A DNA stretch of 64,000 nucleotides from BP-464 sp963825415 (GTDB lineage Bacteria > Actinomycetota > Thermoleophilia > Solirubrobacterales > Solirubrobacteraceae): contig CAWGTD010000006.1 of assembly GCA_963825415.1 (NCBI GenBank), positions 620,001 to 684,000 of the forward strand, read 5' to 3'. Below are positions 24,454 through 34,511 of the stretch, piece after piece; within the stretch, counting starts at the first letter, position 1, and each line of letters begins with the position of its first letter. Both the position numbers and the translations under genes were made by a program. The notes below the pieces were generated by a model that worked only from the letters and a program-made list of their open reading frames with translations, was not told where the DNA came from and searched no databases.

Positions 24454-25104
24454 CTACCCCTCGATGAGGCACTCGGCACAAGTGAAGAGCGCCTCCTCGA
24501 CATGGATCGAGGGCACGGCGGGCGCCTGGACCGTGAACAGGCGGGTGGCGGTCGTCTCGTCGGTCACCACATGACTGGTCGCCAGCGAGCCGAACAGCAC
24601 GGCCACGGGCCCCGCAGCATCGGCCACGACGAGGCGGCCGGCCGGCAGCTCGTTTGCGAACTGCGCCGTGCCCAAGCGCTCGCCCGCCTGCGCGGGGCGG
24701 ATGCCGAGCGGGCCGTCGAGACGGTCATCGTCGAGGCCCCACACCGGCACGCCCGTCTCGGCCACCGCGATGGTGATCGCGTCGTCGAGGCGGTTGTCGG
24801 CGGCGTACTCGCCCTTTCTGAGGCGCTCGACGACGACCGCTTCGCCGGGAGTCCGCTGCTCGTCGGGATCGAGCCCGAGATGCCGGAAGAGGACGCGGTA
24901 GGCCTGCGGGATCGGCCGGGTGCGCTGTGCGACGGCCTCGGCGCCGCTCATGCGCTGCGAGAGGTACCGCAGCCGCTCGCGCACCTCCGGCCGCGTGCGC
25001 CCGCTGCCCGCCTCGACGCGCAGCTCGAAGAGCTTCAGCTCGGGTAGCTCGCTCGCCAGTGAGGCGTCGATCCAGCCGGCCACAGGCTCTCCTCGGCCGG
25101 TCAT
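24454..25104 (-). CDS. B3/4 domain protein (stand-alone PheT-like domain)
   Basis: A 216-residue soluble protein. Segments ELKLFELRVEAGSGRTRPEV, RPIPQAYRVLFRHLGLDPDE QRTP, VVERLRKGEYAADNRLDDAI and GPVAVLFGSLATSHVVTDET match the B3/B4 tRNA-binding/editing domain of phenylalanyl-tRNA synthetase beta chain, which occurs alone in many bacteria. By analogy it may edit or bind misacylated tRNA or a related small molecule; no activity is known to me. It overlaps the thioredoxin-like gene by 4 bases (ATGA), placing it in the operon that begins with yrbE. The reason for that link is unclear. Confidence 0.85.
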   Translation of the reverse strand: MTGRGEPVAGWIDASLASELPELKLFELRVEAGSGRTRPEVRERLRYLSQRMSGAEAVAQRTRPIPQAYRVLFRHLGLDPDEQRTPGEAVVVERLRKGEYAADNRLDDAITIAVAETGVPVWGLDDDRLDGPLGIRPAQAGERLGTAQFANELPAGRLVVADAAGPVAVLFGSLATSHVVTDETTATRLFTVQAPAVPSIHVEEALFTCAECLIEG

Positions 25105-25938
25105 GCCGGCGGCGTCCAGCCGCGCCGCTTCGCCCCCGCGACGAGCGCGCGCACGTGGCGGTCGAGCTCGGTCGTCACGCCCTCACCGATCACGGTCTCG
25201 CGCACCACGCGGCCAGGGTAGGTGAAGAGCACCTCCGGGCACACCGATACCCCGAAGATGTTCACCAGCGCCCCGTCACGGTCGTAGCCGACCGGGAATC
25301 GCCAGTGGTGCTTGCGGATCAGATCGCGCAGGTCGCCGCGATCGCCGCGGATCGAGATCGCCGCGAACTGAACGCCGGGATAGCGCGGCCTGAGCCGCTC
25401 CATGGCGTCCAGCGGGCCGGTGCACTTCGCTCCCCGCGTCGCCAAGAACGCCAGCACGATCGGCCCGCGCTCGCCCAGCTCACAGAGGTTCAGCACGTCC
25501 GGGCCACGGACGTCGCACGCGGGCCGGTTGCCCGCGCCGCCGCTGTTGGCCCGCCGCGCCACGTTCGCGTCGCCGTCGAGGTCCGAGAGCGCCAGCGGCA
25601 CGGCGAACGGCGCGGCGATGCTCCCCGGCTCGGGGCCCGTCTGCTCGAGGTGGTTCGACCTCAGCGTGTTCACCGAGATGTACGCCAGGATCATCACCAC
25701 GAGCACGCCGACGAGCCACCCGTAGCGACTCGCGCCCGGCGGCCTTGCGGGCGGCGGCGGCGTCGGGTGCGCGCGAAGTTGCCGAGGGCTCAGCCGAACC
25801 CGGGACGACCGGGGGTCCGCCGGGCCGGCCCTCCGCCTCCGGCTCCGGACCGGGAGCGCCCTTCGGACCCTCGCCACGCCCGGGTTCGGCCTCCTCCTTG
25901 CCGCTTTCGGGCGGGTCGAAGTCGAGCGGGCCGCTCAC
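25101..25938 (-). CDS. membrane-anchored thioredoxin-fold protein, frame broken near 25740
   Basis: About 279 residues. A Pro/Gly/Glu-rich cytoplasmic N-terminus (MSGPLDFDPPESGKEEAEPG), then in the next frame a membrane helix (YGWLVGVLVVMILAYISVNT) and an extracytoplasmic thioredoxin fold: IVLAFLATRGAKCTGPLDAM, VQFAAISIRGDRGDLRDLIR, WRFPVGYDRDGALVNIFGV and CPEVLFTYPGRVV. The usual CxxC is reduced to one Cys in RGAKCTG; other cysteines lie in ACDVRGPDVLNLCEL. One extra G/C near 25740 breaks the frame. It overlaps the MMPL gene (GTGA) and the B3/4 gene (ATGA). A role in thiol chemistry of the exported Mce/MMPL proteins is inference. Confidence 0.82.
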
Positions 25939-28565
25939 GCCGCCGGCGCACGACCTGGTCGAGCGCGGCGCAGCGGCAGCAGACGCGGCACCCGAACGCC
26001 GCGCTCTGCGTAGAGCAGCGCCGCGGGCAGCACCACAAGCACGCCGAGCAGCGCGACGGTCAGGTCGACGACCGTGACGAGGCCGAAGTCGCGCAGCATG
26101 CGGATGTCGGACACGACCAGGACGGCGAAGCCCGCGATCGCGGTGGCGCCGGAGGCCAGCACCGCGCGGCCGGTCGAGGCGTACGTGCGCGCCAGCGCTT
26201 CCTGGGGCCCGTGGCCCGCGGCGCGCTCCTGGCGGAAGCGCTCACTGAGGAGCACGCTGAACTCGGTCGAGATCGCGATCACCAGCGCGCCGAGGGTCAC
26301 CGACATCGGGTTCAGCGGCACGCGCGTCAGGAAGAGCACGAGCGCCGACCAGCCGGTGGCGAGCGCGATCGGCACGAGCGGGACGAGCGCCCGAGCGGGG
26401 TTGCGCAGGGCGAGCAGCAGGACCAGCGCCACCGCCAGCAGGCCGGCGAGCAGCTGCAGCGCGCGCCGCCAGGGCGAAGCGATCCGGTCGTTGGCCTCGG
26501 CCGCGAGGACCGGCAGCCCGGCCAGCTCGGCCTTGACGCCCTCCGGGGGATCGAGCGAGCGCTTCATCACCTCGATGACGCGCTGCTGCTCGTCGAGCGG
26601 CATCAGCCGGATGCCGAACGCAAGCGTCGCGGTGTGGCGGTCGGCCGTCAGGACGCCCTGGGAGAAGTAGGGCGGGACGGCGTCCAGCAGCGACTCGATG
26701 CTCGCGCGGGTGTCCGCGCCGCCGCCCTGGAAGAGGTCGGGCAGCGAGAAGGCCGGGCACAGCTCCGCCTTGCCGCAGCCGTTGGCGTTGCGATAGCCGA
26801 AGCGCTTGAGCAGGCGCTGCTGGTAGCGCGTCATCCACGCGACCGTCGCCGGGTCGGTCAAGTTCTGGGAGTCGACGACGACGTCGATCTCGCCGCCGAC
26901 CCCGGTGGACTCCTCCAGCGCGCGCAGGTCGCGCAGCGCCGGGAGCCCCTGGGGCACGAGCTTCTGCACGTCGGACTCGACGCGCGTCTGGGTGTCGAGG
27001 CCCCAGCCCACCACGGCGATCACCAGGCCGATCCCCAGCACGCGGCCCGGATGGGTGGTCGCGGCCCGCAGCGCCCCGCTCGCCGCCCTGCCGATGGCGC
27101 CGCCAACGGCACGGGCCGGCCGCGTGTCGGTCACGAGCTCGCCGGCGCCGCGCCATGCGGGCCCCAGCAGCGCCCCCGGGCGCGCAAGCGGCGCCGGGAG
27201 CCGGCGCCCGCGCGTGATCGCCAGCGCGGCGGCGCCGGCGGTGAAGGTCGCGGCGAAGGCGATGATGATCCCGATCACCAGCAGAAAGCCGAAGCCGCGG
27301 ACCATCGGCACCGGGGACAGCAGGAGCACGAGGAAACCGGCGGCGGTCGCGGCCCCCGCGGTGAGGATCGTCGGCCCGCCGAGCACCGCCCCGCGGCGCA
27401 CGTCGCCGTCCGCCTCCGCCACGCGCGACTGGAACTGGATGGCGTAGTCGACCGCCAGGCCCATGAGCACCGGCAGAACCGCGATCGACGCCATCGTCAG
27501 CGAGGCGCCCGCCAGCGACAGGCCCCCGAACGTCAAGCCCGCCGCCGCCAGCGCGATCGCCAGCGGCAACAGGCGCGCCCGCGAGCGGAACACGACCGCC
27601 AGCGTGGCCGCCATCACCAGCAGCGCGGCGATCAGCAGCAGCACGATCGAGTGCGTGATCCTCCCCGTCAGGTCGCTGACGACGACCGGCGCGCCGGTGA
27701 CCACGTAGCTGCCGTTGGCAAGCCGCCAGTCGGGCATCGCGATCGCCTTGCGGATGAGGCCGATCGCACGCGTGCGCTCGGTATCGGAGAGGTCCGGTTT
27801 GAGACGCACCTGCACGAGCGCGCTGTCGCGTGTCGGGAACAGGTAGGCGAAGCGCGGCTTCGGCGTCCCCGGGCGCGGCCCGTCGGCGAACACCAGCCGC
27901 GAAACGAAGTTCGGGTCGTTGAGCTTGGGCGCGCTGGTCAGCCCGTACTTCAGCGCGAGCTGGATCACGTCACGGGCGAACTGCGCCTGACGCAGCTGGC
28001 GCGCCTGGTCGGCCAGCTTGTCGGCCTGCGCGCGGCCCAGCCCCTGTGCCAGGGCGAGCTTGCGCGCCGCCTTCGCCACGCGCGTCCCCTCGGCCTTGGC
28101 CTGCTGCTGCTGGCGGACGAACTCGTCGTCGATCTGGCCGACGGACTCGTTGATGAACGTGCCGGGGCCGAAGACGATCTTCACCGGCTTGGTGCGAGCG
28201 AGCTGCGCGCAGGGCCCGTTCGGCCCGCCGCGCGGCGTGACGCCGGACGGGACGTTGCCGCCGATGCACCCCTCCAGGCCGAGCACGCGCTCGATGTCGG
28301 ACGTGAGCACGAGCTTGGCGAGCGAGCCGCGGACGAGGACGATCACCGCGTCGTCGCCGAAGCGCTGGTGGTAGCGCTCGGTCGCCTTGAACTCCGATGT
28401 GCCGCTGCCGACGAGCGTGTCGGTTCCCGCCGACGGATGCAGCCGCAGGGCAAGCCCAGCGCCGCCCAGCACGAGCAGCACGGTGACCACCAGGACCGGG
28501 CCCGGACGCCGCGTGACGGCGCCGACCACAGACGAGAGGACCCTCCCAACCATCGGTGTCATCAC
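25935..28565 (-). CDS. MMPL/HpnN-type RND transporter linked to the mce operon
   Basis: An 876-residue integral membrane protein with twelve predicted helices in two bundles, each after a large extracytoplasmic domain. Helix blocks include SIVLLLIAALLVMAATLAVV FR, LPVLMGLAVDYAIQFQSRVA (the family's Asp/Tyr proton-relay region GLAVDYAIQF) and the second-half counterpart VTLGALVIAISTEFSVLLSE. MMPL proteins export lipids or lipid-linked molecules using the proton gradient; HpnN moves hopanoids. It lies 31 bases after mceF and overlaps the thioredoxin-like gene, so it belongs to the mce transcription unit. Cysteine pairs lie in both outer domains (GCIGG...GPCAQL and NGCGKAELCPAF). Confidence 0.92.
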   Translation of the reverse strand: MMTPMVGRVLSSVVGAVTRRPGPVLVVTVLLVLGGAGLALRLHPSAGTDTLVGSGTSEFKATERYHQRFGDDAVIVLVRGSLAKLVLTSDIERVLGLEGCIGGNVPSGVTPRGGPNGPCAQLARTKPVKIVFGPGTFINESVGQIDDEFVRQQQQAKAEGTRVAKAARKLALAQGLGRAQADKLADQARQLRQAQFARDVIQLALKYGLTSAPKLNDPNFVSRLVFADGPRPGTPKPRFAYLFPTRDSALVQVRLKPDLSDTERTRAIGLIRKAIAMPDWRLANGSYVVTGAPVVVSDLTGRITHSIVLLLIAALLVMAATLAVVFRSRARLLPLAIALAAAGLTFGGLSLAGASLTMASIAVLPVLMGLAVDYAIQFQSRVAEADGDVRRGAVLGGPTILTAGAATAAGFLVLLLSPVPMVRGFGFLLVIGIIIAFAATFTAGAAALAITRGRRLPAPLARPGALLGPAWRGAGELVTDTRPARAVGGAIGRAASGALRAATTHPGRVLGIGLVIAVVGWGLDTQTRVESDVQKLVPQGLPALRDLRALEESTGVGGEIDVVVDSQNLTDPATVAWMTRYQQRLLKRFGYRNANGCGKAELCPAFSLPDLFQGGGADTRASIESLLDAVPPYFSQGVLTADRHTATLAFGIRLMPLDEQQRVIEVMKRSLDPPEGVKAELAGLPVLAAEANDRIASPWRRALQLLAGLLAVALVLLLALRNPARALVPLVPIALATGWSALVLFLTRVPLNPMSVTLGALVIAISTEFSVLLSERFRQERAAGHGPQEALARTYASTGRAVLASGATAIAGFAVLVVSDIRMLRDFGLVTVVDLTVALLGVLVVLPAALLYAERGVRVPRLLPLRRARPGRAPAA

Positions 28566-28596
28566 GGTACCGGGGCGACGAACGCCGGCAGGCCGG

Positions 28597-30165
28597 TTAC
28601 TTGGCCCGCCTGCGCGTCGACGAGCCCGATGCGGCCGCCTCGACGTGCGGGTAGTCGCCCTGCCTGGCGCTCGGCGGGTTGCTGCCGGGGCCGTACGGGC
28701 CCTGCTGCACGCACGGCGGGGCCGGGGTGCTGCCGCCCACGCCGTAGGCGAACTTGCGGATGTTGTCCGTCAGCGCCTTGCCGATCAGCGGAAGGCCGCT
28801 CAGCGGGTTGAGCACGGTGTCGTTGGCGATCGTCGGCACGCCGTTGGAGCAGTGGCGGGTCTCGAACTGCGGCGGCGCGCCCGTCCCGTTGCTCAGGTTC
28901 CCGTAGAGCAGGAAGTGCCCCGGGAACGGATACGGGTTGGGCCGGTTGGTCCCGAGCCGCCGCGGATAGACCGCGAGGTTCTCCGGGTTGATCGGGTTCA
29001 TCGTGCGCAGGTAGTGGACCTTCTGGCCCTTGGAGTAGGCCGGGATGTTCGTGGCCTGCGTCGTGGCGACCGTGTTGGCGAAGAACGCGTTGAGCTCGGG
29101 CTTGTAGGCACCCACGAACTGCAGGATCGGGTTGAGCTGGCGCAGGATCGGATCGAGCTCGGCGAGCAGCGGGTGCAGCTCGTCGAGGAACTTCTCGGTC
29201 GCCGGCAGACCCTTCTTGGAGGCGACCGTCAGCTTGTCGAGATCGCGGAAGAGAGCCTTCGCGTCCGGCGCCAGCGCCGCGAGGCTGATCAGCGTGGGGC
29301 TCAGCTCGCGCGCCGCGGGCCGCAGCTGGGTGACGAGCGGGTTCGTCGCGCGCGCGAACTCGGCCAGGCGGGTCACCGTCTGGGCCGACTCGAGCTCGAA
29401 GGTCGGCAGCACGTGGAAGATCTGCTCGAGCTCGGCGTCGCGGGCGGCGGTGGTCGCGAAGACGTTGTTGGAGTTGACGATCAGCGAGCGCAGCTGGTGG
29501 TCGCGCTCGGACAGCGCGTCGAAGACCTCGCCCGTGTTGCGCACGAGCTGGCGCACGCCGCCGGCCTGCGAGTTGAGCACCTCGAGCAGCTTTGTGGCGT
29601 CCTGGGCGAACGGCGCCAGGTTGCCCAGCGCGTCGTTGAGATCCTGGCCGCGGCCGCGCAGCGATACCGCGGTGGTCTGCATCCAGTTCTGGAACGCCTC
29701 ACGAGTCGGCTTGTCCAGCGCGCGGAAGATCTCGTCGAGCTCGACCGTGGGCGACACGCTCGAGGCCGGGAGCGTGCCCGTCCTCGGGGATCGTGCCGCC
29801 GAGCGGTCGCCCGGGGTCAGCTCGACGTAGGTCTCGCCGAGCAGCGTCTTCTGGCGCAGGATCGCCTTCGTGTCCTTCGGGATCGGCGAGTAGCGCGGCT
29901 CGAGCTCGATGACCGCCTTGGAGCGGCCGTCGGTCTCGGTCGTGATCGACTTGACCTTGCCCACCGACACGCCCGAGATGCGCACGTCGGCCTCCTTGGC
30001 GAGCTGCGTGGCCTCGCCGAAGGACGTGTTGAAGCGGTAGCCCTTGGGCTTGAGCGGGATCGGGCCGCCGAAGGCCAGCCACAGGAACAGCAGCAGCCCG
30101 AAGCACGACAGCGCGAAGCCCGCCATGACGAGGACGCGACCGAGGGTTGGGGCCTGTTTCTGCAT
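28597..30165 (-). CDS. MlaD-domain Mce protein, sixth of six (MceF position)
   Basis: 522 residues. N-terminal anchor LGRVLVMAGFALSCFGLLLF LWLAFGG (about 8-33), then the MlaD beta-barrel domain with VRISGVSVGKVKSI and KTLLGETYVELTPG. A long helical region follows (NDALGNLAPFAQDATKLLEV, VRQLVRNTGEVFDALSERDH), then a Pro/Asn-rich tail with Cys in ETRHCSNGV and PAPPCVQQG. MlaD domains assemble as hexamers that make a hydrophobic lipid channel across the envelope. It starts 3 bases after the mceE stop. The tail ends ASGSSTRRRAK. Confidence 0.93.
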   Translation of the reverse strand: MQKQAPTLGRVLVMAGFALSCFGLLLFLWLAFGGPIPLKPKGYRFNTSFGEATQLAKEADVRISGVSVGKVKSITTETDGRSKAVIELEPRYSPIPKDTKAILRQKTLLGETYVELTPGDRSAARSPRTGTLPASSVSPTVELDEIFRALDKPTREAFQNWMQTTAVSLRGRGQDLNDALGNLAPFAQDATKLLEVLNSQAGGVRQLVRNTGEVFDALSERDHQLRSLIVNSNNVFATTAARDAELEQIFHVLPTFELESAQTVTRLAEFARATNPLVTQLRPAARELSPTLISLAALAPDAKALFRDLDKLTVASKKGLPATEKFLDELHPLLAELDPILRQLNPILQFVGAYKPELNAFFANTVATTQATNIPAYSKGQKVHYLRTMNPINPENLAVYPRRLGTNRPNPYPFPGHFLLYGNLSNGTGAPPQFETRHCSNGVPTIANDTVLNPLSGLPLIGKALTDNIRKFAYGVGGSTPAPPCVQQGPYGPGSNPPSARQGDYPHVEAAASGSSTRRRAK

Positions 30166-30168
30166 GCC

Positions 30169-31513
30169 CTAGCCCCCGCCCAACCCGGGCGCCTGGCTGG
30201 TGGTCGGGCAGACGTCGGTGGTCCGCGGGCGGTTGAGCAGGTCGCCGAGCGTTCCCAGCAGCGGGTTGACGCTGCCGAGCTGGTCGAGCGTCGCCAACGT
30301 CGAGCACGAGGTGAGGAAGAGGCCGTGACGGACCGCGCCCTGGGCGTCCTGGGTCTGGAAGACCGAGTTGCCGGCGTGGTTGGCCCACGACGTCCAGAAC
30401 AGGTAGCCCTCCTCGGCGCCCGGCGGGTTGTAGGCCAGCTCGTTGAGCAGGTAGTTGACGATCTTGAAGGTCGTGACGAGATCCGGCGTGGCCTTGGCCA
30501 GGTCGGCGGCGGCCGGGCGCAGAGCGCGCACCGCCGGCCGCGCATCACGCGCGAACGGTCGCAGCTGGTCGCGGATCACCGGGACGGTGTCGCGCAGGAA
30601 CGGCCGCGTCTGGGCCAGCGAGGGGCCGAGCGCTCGGGCGCCGGGGCGCAGGCCTTGCAGCGCCGGGCCGAGCTGGCGTGCCAGCAGGTCGGCCTTCGCG
30701 AGCGCCGTCTGGGTGACACGCAGCGTCGGCGGCAGCTGCTGGAGCGCGCTGCGCAGGTTGGCGTCCTCGTCGGCCAGCGCGCGGAACACGACGTTGGAGG
30801 AGTCGACCAGCTCGGCGAGCTGCTTGTCCTTGCTGCCCAGCGCCTCCATCACCAGCCGGAAGTTGTGGATCGCGCGCTTGATGTGGACGCGGCGCACGGC
30901 GAGCTTGCGGTTGAGCTTGGCCAGGTCGCGAGCCGTGGGATCGAAGCGCCGGAAGTCGGCCGAGAGCGCCTTGCCGTTGCCCTTCAGCCCCTGCCCGAGG
31001 CCCTGCACGAGCAGCTTGAGGTAGTCGCGCGTGTCCGTGTCGAGCTGCGCGAGGATCTCGTCGAGCTTGACGTCGGGCAGGGTGTTCTGCACCGGGATCG
31101 TGAAGCCCTCGGACGCCTTGCCGGCCGACCGCGAACCCGGCGCCAGCTCGACGATCATGTCCTCGAGGCCGGTCTTGGGCCGCAGCAGCGCGGTCGCGTC
31201 CTTGTAGATCGGCGTGTACTTGCGCCGGATCTTCATCGTCACCAGCGCGCGGCCGTTGTGGACGCTCGACGCTGCCGATCTCCCCGACGGGCACGCCGGC
31301 GATGTCGACCGTCTGGCCCTGGCCCGGCGTCAGCGACTTGCCGGTCGTGAACTCGGCCTTGTAGTCGACGAAGTCCGAGCCGAGGACCGGGACCCAGTGC
31401 GGCAGGTAGAAGCGCTGGTTGCTGAGGATGTAGCCGCCGACCGTCAGGCCGATGAGGAGCAGCACCAGCACGGCAGCGAAGTCGCGCGAGTACTTGTTGA
31501 TCGCCTTCCTCAT
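30169..31513 (-). CDS. MlaD-domain Mce protein, fifth of six, frame broken near 31268
   Basis: About 448 residues. First frame: anchor FAAVLVLLLIGLTVGGYIL and YKAEFTTGKSLTPGQGQTVD IAGVPVGEIGSV; second frame: LVTMKIRRKYTPIYKDATAL LRPKTGLEDMIVELAPGSRS. They join as GSVDVHNGRALVTM when one base at about 31268 is removed. Helical region typical of Mce proteins (FLRDTVPVIRDQLRPFARDA) and a cysteine-bearing tail (LTSCSTLATL, TTDVCPTTS). Stop overlaps nothing; mceF starts 3 bases later. It starts 4 bases inside the end of mceD (ATGA). Confidence 0.9.
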
Positions 31514-33090
31514 GGCCGCGCGTTCCTCACCGGCGGAAGCGTGGGCACGGGCAGCCCCGGGAGGCCGAGGTCCGGCCCCGAGCCCGAGCCCGAGCCGCCG
31601 GGAGACGAGGCGCCGCCCCCGTCAGGCGGGCCGCTGGGGGCGCCGTTGAGGTCGGGCAGCGGGTTGGTGTAGCACGGCTTGTCGGAGTTGTACGGCGGCC
31701 GCTTGCCCGGGTAGGCGGGCCGGGTGCCGAGCGGCTTGGACGGTGCGTTGGAGAACAGCGTGTCGCCCGCGGCGCCGCCGTACTTGCCGGTCGAGATCGT
31801 CTGGTCGCCGCCGCCCGGCTGGAAGCGCACGTACTCGCCGTTGCCGTCGAAGTTCGCGCCCTCGCTGGCGAGGCCGACCATCGTGTACCAGAACTCCTTG
31901 TAGTTCTCCTTGCCGGTGGTCAGCGCGCCGTCGGTGATCTTGATGTCGCCGGTCGGCAGGATCACGTTGGTCGCACACTTGGAGACCAGGTTGGCCTCCG
32001 GCAGCAGCTGGATCGTCGAGTCGGTCACGCGCGCGAGGTTGGTGGTGGCCGGACGCAGGTCGGCCACCAGACCGCGCAGCTCGGCCTGGCTCAGCAGTCC
32101 TCGCGTCTGGGCGATCCACGGGAACGCGGCGTTGATCGTCGCCGGCGTCTCGCGGACGCCCGGCAGGATCTCCCTGGCGAACGCGCGCGTCGCCGGGAAG
32201 GCGGCGTTCAGCGAGTCCAGCGCCCGGTTGGCGCTGCGCAGCACGCCGGGCAGCAGCCGGATCGTCGTCGACAGGTTCGTCGCCTCGCCCGCGAACGTGG
32301 CCATCGTGTGGTTGAAGTTCGTGACGAGGTCCTTGAGCTGTGCCTCGTTGGTGTCGAGCGCCTTGGCGACGTCGCCGACGTTCTTGACCACGCCGCTGAG
32401 GTCGTGCGGCTCGGTGCCGAGGAACGCGTCGTTGACGATCGCCGTGGTGCGGAACGCCTCCGGCGCGTGCGTCGAGGCCTTGTTGAGGGCCTCGGCGCCG
32501 GTGAGCCCTTGGACCTCGGGGTCGTGGCCCTCGTCGTCGAGCGCGGTCGGCTTGTAGGTCAGCGCCTGGCCGTAGCCCTCCAGCGCGTCCTGCAGCTCGA
32601 CGCGGGTGTCGCGCTGCAGCGCGGTGAGCACCTGGTCGAGCTGGACGGGCTCGGAAGCCTGCGTGATCGGCACCGTGTCGCCGCTGTCGAGCGTCGGCGA
32701 GCTCGGTGTGCCGGGCGAGATCTCGACGAAGAAGTTGCCCTCCAGGAAGATGCGCGGGCGGATCTTCAGCGTGGCGTCCTTGTGGATCGGCAGGCCCTTG
32801 TCCTGGATCTCCATCGTCACCAGCGCGGCGTTGCTGCCGGGCTGGCGTGCGATCTTCTTGACCTTGCCGACGTTGACGCCGGCGATCCGCACCGGCGAGT
32901 TCTTGCGGATCGAGTTCGCCGACGGGAAGACCGCCTTGAGCTGGTAGCCGTGCGTGAACGGGACGTGCTTGGCGAAGCCGAAGAACGTCCCGATCCCGGC
33001 GATCACCAACACGATCAGACCGACCAGGAACGGGTTGGGCCCGGTGCGCTCCTTGCGCAGGCGCGTATCGGTTCGGCGGAAGAGGCTCAC
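31510..33090 (-). CDS. MlaD-domain Mce protein, fourth of six
   Basis: 526 residues from GTG 33090. Anchor GPNPFLVGLIVLVIAGIGTF FGFAK, MlaD domain with VRIAGVNVGKVKKIARQPGS and RIFLEGNFFVEISPG, helical region (VVKNVGDVAKALDTNEAQLK DLVTNFNHTM) and a C-terminal Gly/Pro/Ser-rich tail ending LPGLPVPTLPPVRNARP, which may cross the cell wall. It begins inside the stop of mceC (GTGA) and ends inside the start of mceE (ATGA). The literal frame is open far upstream into mceC, but the homology starts at MSLFRRTDTRLRKERTG. Confidence 0.93.
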   Translation of the reverse strand: MSLFRRTDTRLRKERTGPNPFLVGLIVLVIAGIGTFFGFAKHVPFTHGYQLKAVFPSANSIRKNSPVRIAGVNVGKVKKIARQPGSNAALVTMEIQDKGLPIHKDATLKIRPRIFLEGNFFVEISPGTPSSPTLDSGDTVPITQASEPVQLDQVLTALQRDTRVELQDALEGYGQALTYKPTALDDEGHDPEVQGLTGAEALNKASTHAPEAFRTTAIVNDAFLGTEPHDLSGVVKNVGDVAKALDTNEAQLKDLVTNFNHTMATFAGEATNLSTTIRLLPGVLRSANRALDSLNAAFPATRAFAREILPGVRETPATINAAFPWIAQTRGLLSQAELRGLVADLRPATTNLARVTDSTIQLLPEANLVSKCATNVILPTGDIKITDGALTTGKENYKEFWYTMVGLASEGANFDGNGEYVRFQPGGGDQTISTGKYGGAAGDTLFSNAPSKPLGTRPAYPGKRPPYNSDKPCYTNPLPDLNGAPSGPPDGGGASSPGGSGSGSGPDLGLPGLPVPTLPPVRNARP

Positions 33091-34511
33091 TGCGTGCCGC
33101 CCCTCGAGATCGTCGTCTCGTCGTGCCTGGTGCCCTGGTTGCCGGGCGGGCTGCCGATCGCGACCTTGCCGGGCGTGAAGGGCTCGTTGGCCGCCTCGCA
33201 CTCCGTCGGCTGCCCCGGCGAGGCGGTGTTGGGGTACGGATCGGTGTGCAGGTAGTTCGCGCCGGTGGGGTCGGGCCCGTTGGCGGGCTTGGAGGCCGGG
33301 CCGCCCTCGTTGTTCTCGCCGCTCGGCGCCGCGATGATGATGAAGCGCTGCGAGGTGCCGTTCTGGTCGCCCTCGGACAGCAGCGAGCCCACGTTGCGGA
33401 ACCACAGGGTGATGTAGTTGCAGACCGTCTGGACCGGCGCCAGGTGCGTGACCGTCGGCTCGAGGATCTGCGACGTGTTGGTGAGGTCGTGGATGCCGAG
33501 CGCGACGAGCGGGTCCTCGGCGAAGCGCTGCAGCGCAGCGAACGTGGGCTTCAGGCGGCGGTTGAGCGCCACCGAGCGCCGCAGCGAACCGGCGCCGGCC
33601 TCGAACGCGTCGGCCAGGTCGGGCGCCGCGGTCGACAGCGCGCGGACGCCGGGCCGCAGCTCTGCGAACAGGCCGGTGCTGTTGACCAGGAACGGCCGCT
33701 GCGCGGGCAGCGAGCGGATGGCGGCGTCCAGCGCCGGCGGGGCGCCGGTGATCGAGTCCTGGTAGTCGGAGCGCACGCGGTCGATCGCCGCGAACGTGGC
33801 GTCGAGGTTGCCGAACAGCGACGCCTGCGTCTCCGCCACCGGAGCGATCTCGGCGGCGGTGCGGTCCAGCGCCTGGATCAGTCGCACCAGCCGCGTGCGC
33901 CGGTCGACGAGGTTGTTGGCCACCGGCGTGAGGCTGCGCAGCAACGGGTTGAAGGCCTGGATGGCGATGTTGAGGTCGAGACCGCGCCCGGCGAGCGCGT
34001 CGCCGAAGCTCTGGAGGTTCTCGCGCGACGCCTCGCGCGTCTTGTCGTCGAACGTGCCGAGCACCTCGTCGAACTCGACCGGGAGCGGCTTGGCGGAGCC
34101 CAGCGGCACGGTCGACCCGTCGGCGAAGCCCTTCTCCGCGGTCCCCTTGGTGATCTCGACGTACTTCAGCCCGAGCGCCGAGCGCGACCGGATGAGGATC
34201 GTCGAGTCGGTCGGCAGCGGCTTGACCGCGGTCTCGAGCTTGAGGTTCAGCTGCGCGGTCACAGCGCCGTCGCGGTGGCGCACGGGCGTGATCTCGTCGA
34301 CGATCCCGACGCGCGTGCCGCCGACGCGCACCTCGTTGCCCTTGACGAGGTTGGCGGCGCTGGGGACGTTGACCTTCAGCGAGTAGGTCGGGACGAACGG
34401 CAGGCCCTGGTTGGCGTTGTAGGCCAGGAAGACCGCGACCAGGATCACGAGCGTCGTCGCGGCGCCGATGAGCACCGGGTTGGCGGCGATGGAGCGTCCG
34501 CCGGGCCTCAT
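33087..34511 (-). CDS. MlaD-domain Mce protein, third of six
   Basis: 474 residues. Anchor NPVLIGAATTLVILVAVFLA YNANQG (about 11-36), MlaD domain VRVGGTRVGIVDEITPVRHR and RSALGLKYVEITKGTAEKG, helical region (NNLVDRRTRLVRLIQALDRT, SLFGNLDATFAAIDRVRSDY) and a tail with VQTVCNYITLWFRNVGSLLS and PTECEAANEPF. The CNYITLWFRN motif is a recurring feature of actinobacterial MceC/D-type tails. Starts 4 bases inside mceB and ends 4 bases inside mceD. Function as the other Mce subunits: one ring or barrel of the lipid channel. Confidence 0.93.
   Translation of the reverse strand: MRPGGRSIAANPVLIGAATTLVILVAVFLAYNANQGLPFVPTYSLKVNVPSAANLVKGNEVRVGGTRVGIVDEITPVRHRDGAVTAQLNLKLETAVKPLPTDSTILIRSRSALGLKYVEITKGTAEKGFADGSTVPLGSAKPLPVEFDEVLGTFDDKTREASRENLQSFGDALAGRGLDLNIAIQAFNPLLRSLTPVANNLVDRRTRLVRLIQALDRTAAEIAPVAETQASLFGNLDATFAAIDRVRSDYQDSITGAPPALDAAIRSLPAQRPFLVNSTGLFAELRPGVRALSTAAPDLADAFEAGAGSLRRSVALNRRLKPTFAALQRFAEDPLVALGIHDLTNTSQILEPTVTHLAPVQTVCNYITLWFRNVGSLLSEGDQNGTSQRFIIIAAPSGENNEGGPASKPANGPDPTGANYLHTDPYPNTASPGQPTECEAANEPFTPGKVAIGSPPGNQGTRHDETTISRGGTQ

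Noticed and set aside
24927..28811. A 1,294-codon plus-strand open frame
   Set aside because: It is antisense to the MMPL and thioredoxin-like genes, with Arg/His-rich low-complexity sequence and no family pattern.
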